From Glo-17 sp964549735 (GTDB lineage: Bacteria > Krumholzibacteriota > Krumholzibacteriia > LZORAL124-64-63): a DNA stretch of 7,191 bases. The position numbers and the translations under genes are program-made. The stretch is taken from assembly GCA_964549735.1 (NCBI GenBank), contig CAZJWO010000135.1, positions 1-7,191 on the forward strand, written 5' to 3'. Below are positions 5,640-7,191 of this stretch, in pieces. The notes under the pieces are model-generated. The model was not told the origin of the DNA. It ran no database searches and worked only from the letters and a program-made list of their open reading frames with translations. The stretch's first letter is position 1, and each line of letters starts with the position of its first letter.

Positions 5640-6646
5640 GCGGACCCTGGACCGATCTCCTGCGCGATGTCGCCCGCTACCTCGAGCAACAGCAGCAGGC
5701 CGGCGTGACCAGCTTCTGGGACGACGCAGCGCCACCGGCGGAGCGCGAGGCGGAGCAGGCGGCCGGCGCGGGCCTTGTGGCGACGCCGCGTCCCGCCGCG
5801 GCCGATCCGATCGCACCGCAGCTCGCGCCGCAGCCCGCGCCCCAGCCGGCCGACACGCGCGAGGCGGCGCGCCAGGAGCGCGAACGCGCGTTCCAGGCGG
5901 AGCGCGACGCGTTCGTCCACGACGCGCTGGCGCTCATCGCGCGGCAGCGCGCCGCGCACGCCGAACCCGTCGCGCTCGAGCCCGCGCAAGCGGCGATGTT
6001 CGCGCCGCGCGCCGCGCCCGTCGTGCCCGCGTCCGCGACGCCGCCCCCGCCGCCGCTGGCGGCGGCCGAGCGAGAGGCCGCCCTGGAGACCCTGGCCGGC
6101 GAGGTCCGCGGGTGCACGCTTTGCGGGCTGCATGCCGGCCGCAACCTGGCGGTGCCGGGGACGGGCAATCCCCAGGCCGGCCTGGTGCTCATCGGGGAGG
6201 CGCCGGGCCAGGAGGAAGACCGCCAGGGGCTGCCGTTCGTCGGTCGCAGCGGCCAGCTGCTGACCGACATCCTGCGGGCGATCGGGTTCGAACGGCAGGA
6301 CGTGTTCATCTGCAACATCCTGAAGTGCCGCCCGCCGAACAACCGCGACCCCGAGCGCGAGGAGGTCGCCGCCTGCCTGCCGTACCTCACGCGGCAGCTC
6401 GCGCTGATCCGCCCGCGGCTGATCCTCTGCCTGGGGCGGATCGCCGCCCAGCGGCTGCTCGCAACCGACGCGCCGCTGGGGTCGCTGCGTCGCGCGCTGC
6501 ACTTCTATGACGGCATTCCGGTCATGGCGACGTTCCACCCGGCGGCGCTGCTGCGCCAACCGGGCCAGAAGCGCCAGGCCTGGGACGACGTGCGCAAGCT
6601 GCGCGCCCTGTACGACGCCCTGGCGGACGGCGCGCCGGGCGCCTGA
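5636..6646 (+). CDS. udg: family-4 uracil-DNA glycosylase (4Fe-4S) with a long N-terminal extension
   Basis: This enzyme removes uracil from DNA to begin base excision repair. It has 336 residues, much longer than the roughly 200-residue catalytic domain alone, which here starts near residue 155. Four cysteines fit the iron-sulphur ligands: Cys160 and Cys163 (C-x2-C), Cys231 in K-C-R-P-P-N-N-R-D-P, and Cys247. The active-site motif G-E-A-P-G-Q-E-E-D (187-195) runs into G-L-P-F-V-G-R-S-G-Q (198-207), and the second motif is H-P-A-A-L-L-R (301-307), both standard for family 4. Residues 1-23 look like an amphipathic helix ending in Q-Q-Q-Q-A-G; residues 30-150 are rich in Ala, Pro, Gln and charged residues and probably disordered. 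The start is GTG at 5636, sharing GTGA with the coaBC stop, with GAGGG at 5622-5626. Translational coupling to coaBC is likely. Other ATGs lie far inside, and the extension shows normal codon use. Confidence 0.93.
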   Translation: MSGPWTDLLRDVARYLEQQQQAGVTSFWDDAAPPAEREAEQAAGAGLVATPRPAAADPIAPQLAPQPAPQPADTREAARQERERAFQAERDAFVHDALALIARQRAAHAEPVALEPAQAAMFAPRAAPVVPASATPPPPPLAAAEREAALETLAGEVRGCTLCGLHAGRNLAVPGTGNPQAGLVLIGEAPGQEEDRQGLPFVGRSGQLLTDILRAIGFERQDVFICNILKCRPPNNRDPEREEVAACLPYLTRQLALIRPRLILCLGRIAAQRLLATDAPLGSLRRALHFYDGIPVMATFHPAALLRQPGQKRQAWDDVRKLRALYDALADGAPGA

Positions 6647-6662
6647 GCGCGCGACCGGCCGC

Positions 6663-6687
6663 CCCGCCGCTCAGGGGCGACGGCGGG
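6663..6687. repeat. 7-bp GC inverted repeat between convergent udg and methyltransferase genes
   Basis: CCCGCCG (6663-6669) and CGGCGGG (6681-6687) form a perfect stem with an 11-base loop, overlapping the 3' end of the minus-strand gene. It sits where a shared terminator is expected, but there is no T run on either side, so its role is uncertain. Confidence 0.35.
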
Positions 6688-7146
6688 CGACCAGCATCGG
6701 GAATTCGAACCTCGCGTCGACGCCGGTGATCGGCGGATAGAACGCGATCTGCTCGAAACCCGCCGCGTGCAGCATGTCGACGAGTTCTTCCTGCGTGTAG
6801 GCCTGATGCGACTGGGCATGGCGCTCGAGCTGTCCCGTGGCCGCGTCGAGGATCCAGTGGACCGTGATCTCGGCGCGGGCGGTGTCGTCCCAGGCCCACT
6901 CCTGCAGCCAGAGGTGCGGCTTGTCGGCGAACACGGTGCCGCTGGCGGTCTCCCAGCTGGTGCCGTCCTCCCGCACGAAGGACTCCCAGGGCTGGTACTC
7001 CAGCACCAGCAGGCCGTCCGGCGCGACGGCCGGCGCCAGCTGCGCGAGCAGGCGCGCCGCCTCGGCCGGCTCGAAGCTGTGGAACTCGCCGAACCAGAAG
7101 GTCACGACATCGACGGGGGCCAGGCTCGCCGGCAGCTCGGCCGGCA
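6671..7146 (-). CDS. class I SAM-dependent methyltransferase, C-terminal 157 residues, 5' end missing
   Basis: The reading frame enters from the right end of the genomic sequence and stops at 6671. About 157 residues remain; the N-terminal part with the glycine-rich SAM motif I is lost at the contig end. What is left begins within the Rossmann fold: D-V-V-T-F-W-F-G-E-F-H-S-F (fragment residues 12-24, motif II region), then L-L-A-Q-L-A-P-A-V-A-P-D-G-L-L-V-L-E-Y (32-50, motif III region). The end has the usual Y-T-Q-E-E-L-V-D-M-L-H-A-A-G-F (116-130) and a closing strand F-P-M-L-V-A-R-R (148-155). Trp-rich stretches (Q-P-W-E, W-L-Q-E-W-A-W) probably line the substrate pocket, but the substrate is unknown. 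The frame stays open into the adapter and gains an ATG at 7180; that start is false. It is convergent with udg, 24 bases apart. Confidence 0.85.
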
Positions 7147-7191
7147 AGATCGGAAGAGCACACGTCTGAACTCCAGTCACCGCTCATTATC
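7147..7191 (+). other. Illumina TruSeq adapter plus i7 index (sequencing artefact)
   Basis: The sequence from 7147 starts AGATCGGAAGAGC and continues without mismatch through the 34-base TruSeq read-1 3' adapter to 7180. Next comes CGCTCATT (7181-7188), an i7 index sequence I recognise from the Illumina D7xx set, and then ATC (7189-7191), the start of the P7 side. Translated on the minus strand it gives M-T-G-V-Q-T-C-A-L-P-I, a peptide known for contaminating protein databases. Genomic sequence therefore ends at 7146. Confidence 0.98.

Noticed and set aside
4335..6559. Long minus-strand open frames opposite coaBC and udg (493 and 421 codons)
   Set aside because: They are shadows of two well-supported genes in GC-rich DNA; no ribosome site or family motif was seen.
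1..7146. Search for tRNA, CRISPR, transposase, phage genes or a defence island
   Set aside because: No cloverleaf-like segment, spaced direct repeat array, integrase/transposase motif or defence-type gene was seen; the window is mainly housekeeping.

Overview
The window is a roughly 70% GC piece of bacterial chromosome, apparently the end of an assembled contig. It carries nine protein genes packed into short operons and no RNA genes, mobile elements or CRISPR. A signal-peptide beta-barrel-like protein points to a diderm (Gram-negative type) cell. The high GC content, the NFACT protein and the linkage yicC-gmk-rpoZ-coaBC-udg would fit deltaproteobacterial lineages or high-GC FCB-type candidate phyla such as Krumholzibacteriota or Eisenbacteria. 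That placement is an impression from gene content and was not tested.

Layout, left to right. (1) Positions 1-1223, minus strand: a predicted two-gene operon with a small exported barrel-like protein (741-1223) followed 14 bases later by an NFACT/RqcH-like protein (726 down to 1, running off the window). (2) 1224-1456: a divergent GC-rich intergenic region with a perfect 10-bp inverted repeat, further copies of its arm, and a weak promoter candidate for yicC. (3) 1457-2926, plus strand: yicC and gmk, 3 bases apart. (4) 2938-3858, minus strand: a membrane-anchored protein with a repeated M-G-G motif, probably a beta-solenoid, convergent to gmk with an 11-base gap. (5) 3859-4126: a divergent control region with a credible sigma70-type promoter on each strand and a G-quadruplex-type tract between them. 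(6) 4127-6646, plus strand: rpoZ, coaBC and a family-4 uracil-DNA glycosylase gene, spaced by 4 bases and then overlapping by 4. (7) 6671-7146, minus strand: the C-terminal part of a SAM-dependent methyltransferase. (8) 7147-7191: an Illumina TruSeq adapter with an index, not biological sequence.

The core is housekeeping: RNA processing (YicC), guanine nucleotide supply (Gmk), RNA polymerase assembly (omega), coenzyme A synthesis (CoaBC) and uracil repair (Udg). The gene set resembles the Bacillus subtilis yloA(rqcH)-yloC-gmk-rpoZ-coaBC neighbourhood. Here the NFACT gene is divergent, a solenoid gene sits in reverse orientation between gmk and rpoZ, remA is not seen, and udg is found after coaBC where B. 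subtilis has priA.

I did not find a convincing new multi-gene system. The least explained items are the M-G-G repeat protein, the barrel-like protein paired with an NFACT gene, the repeated arms upstream of yicC, and the 9-bp tandem repeat that ends rpoZ next to the coaBC ribosome binding site.
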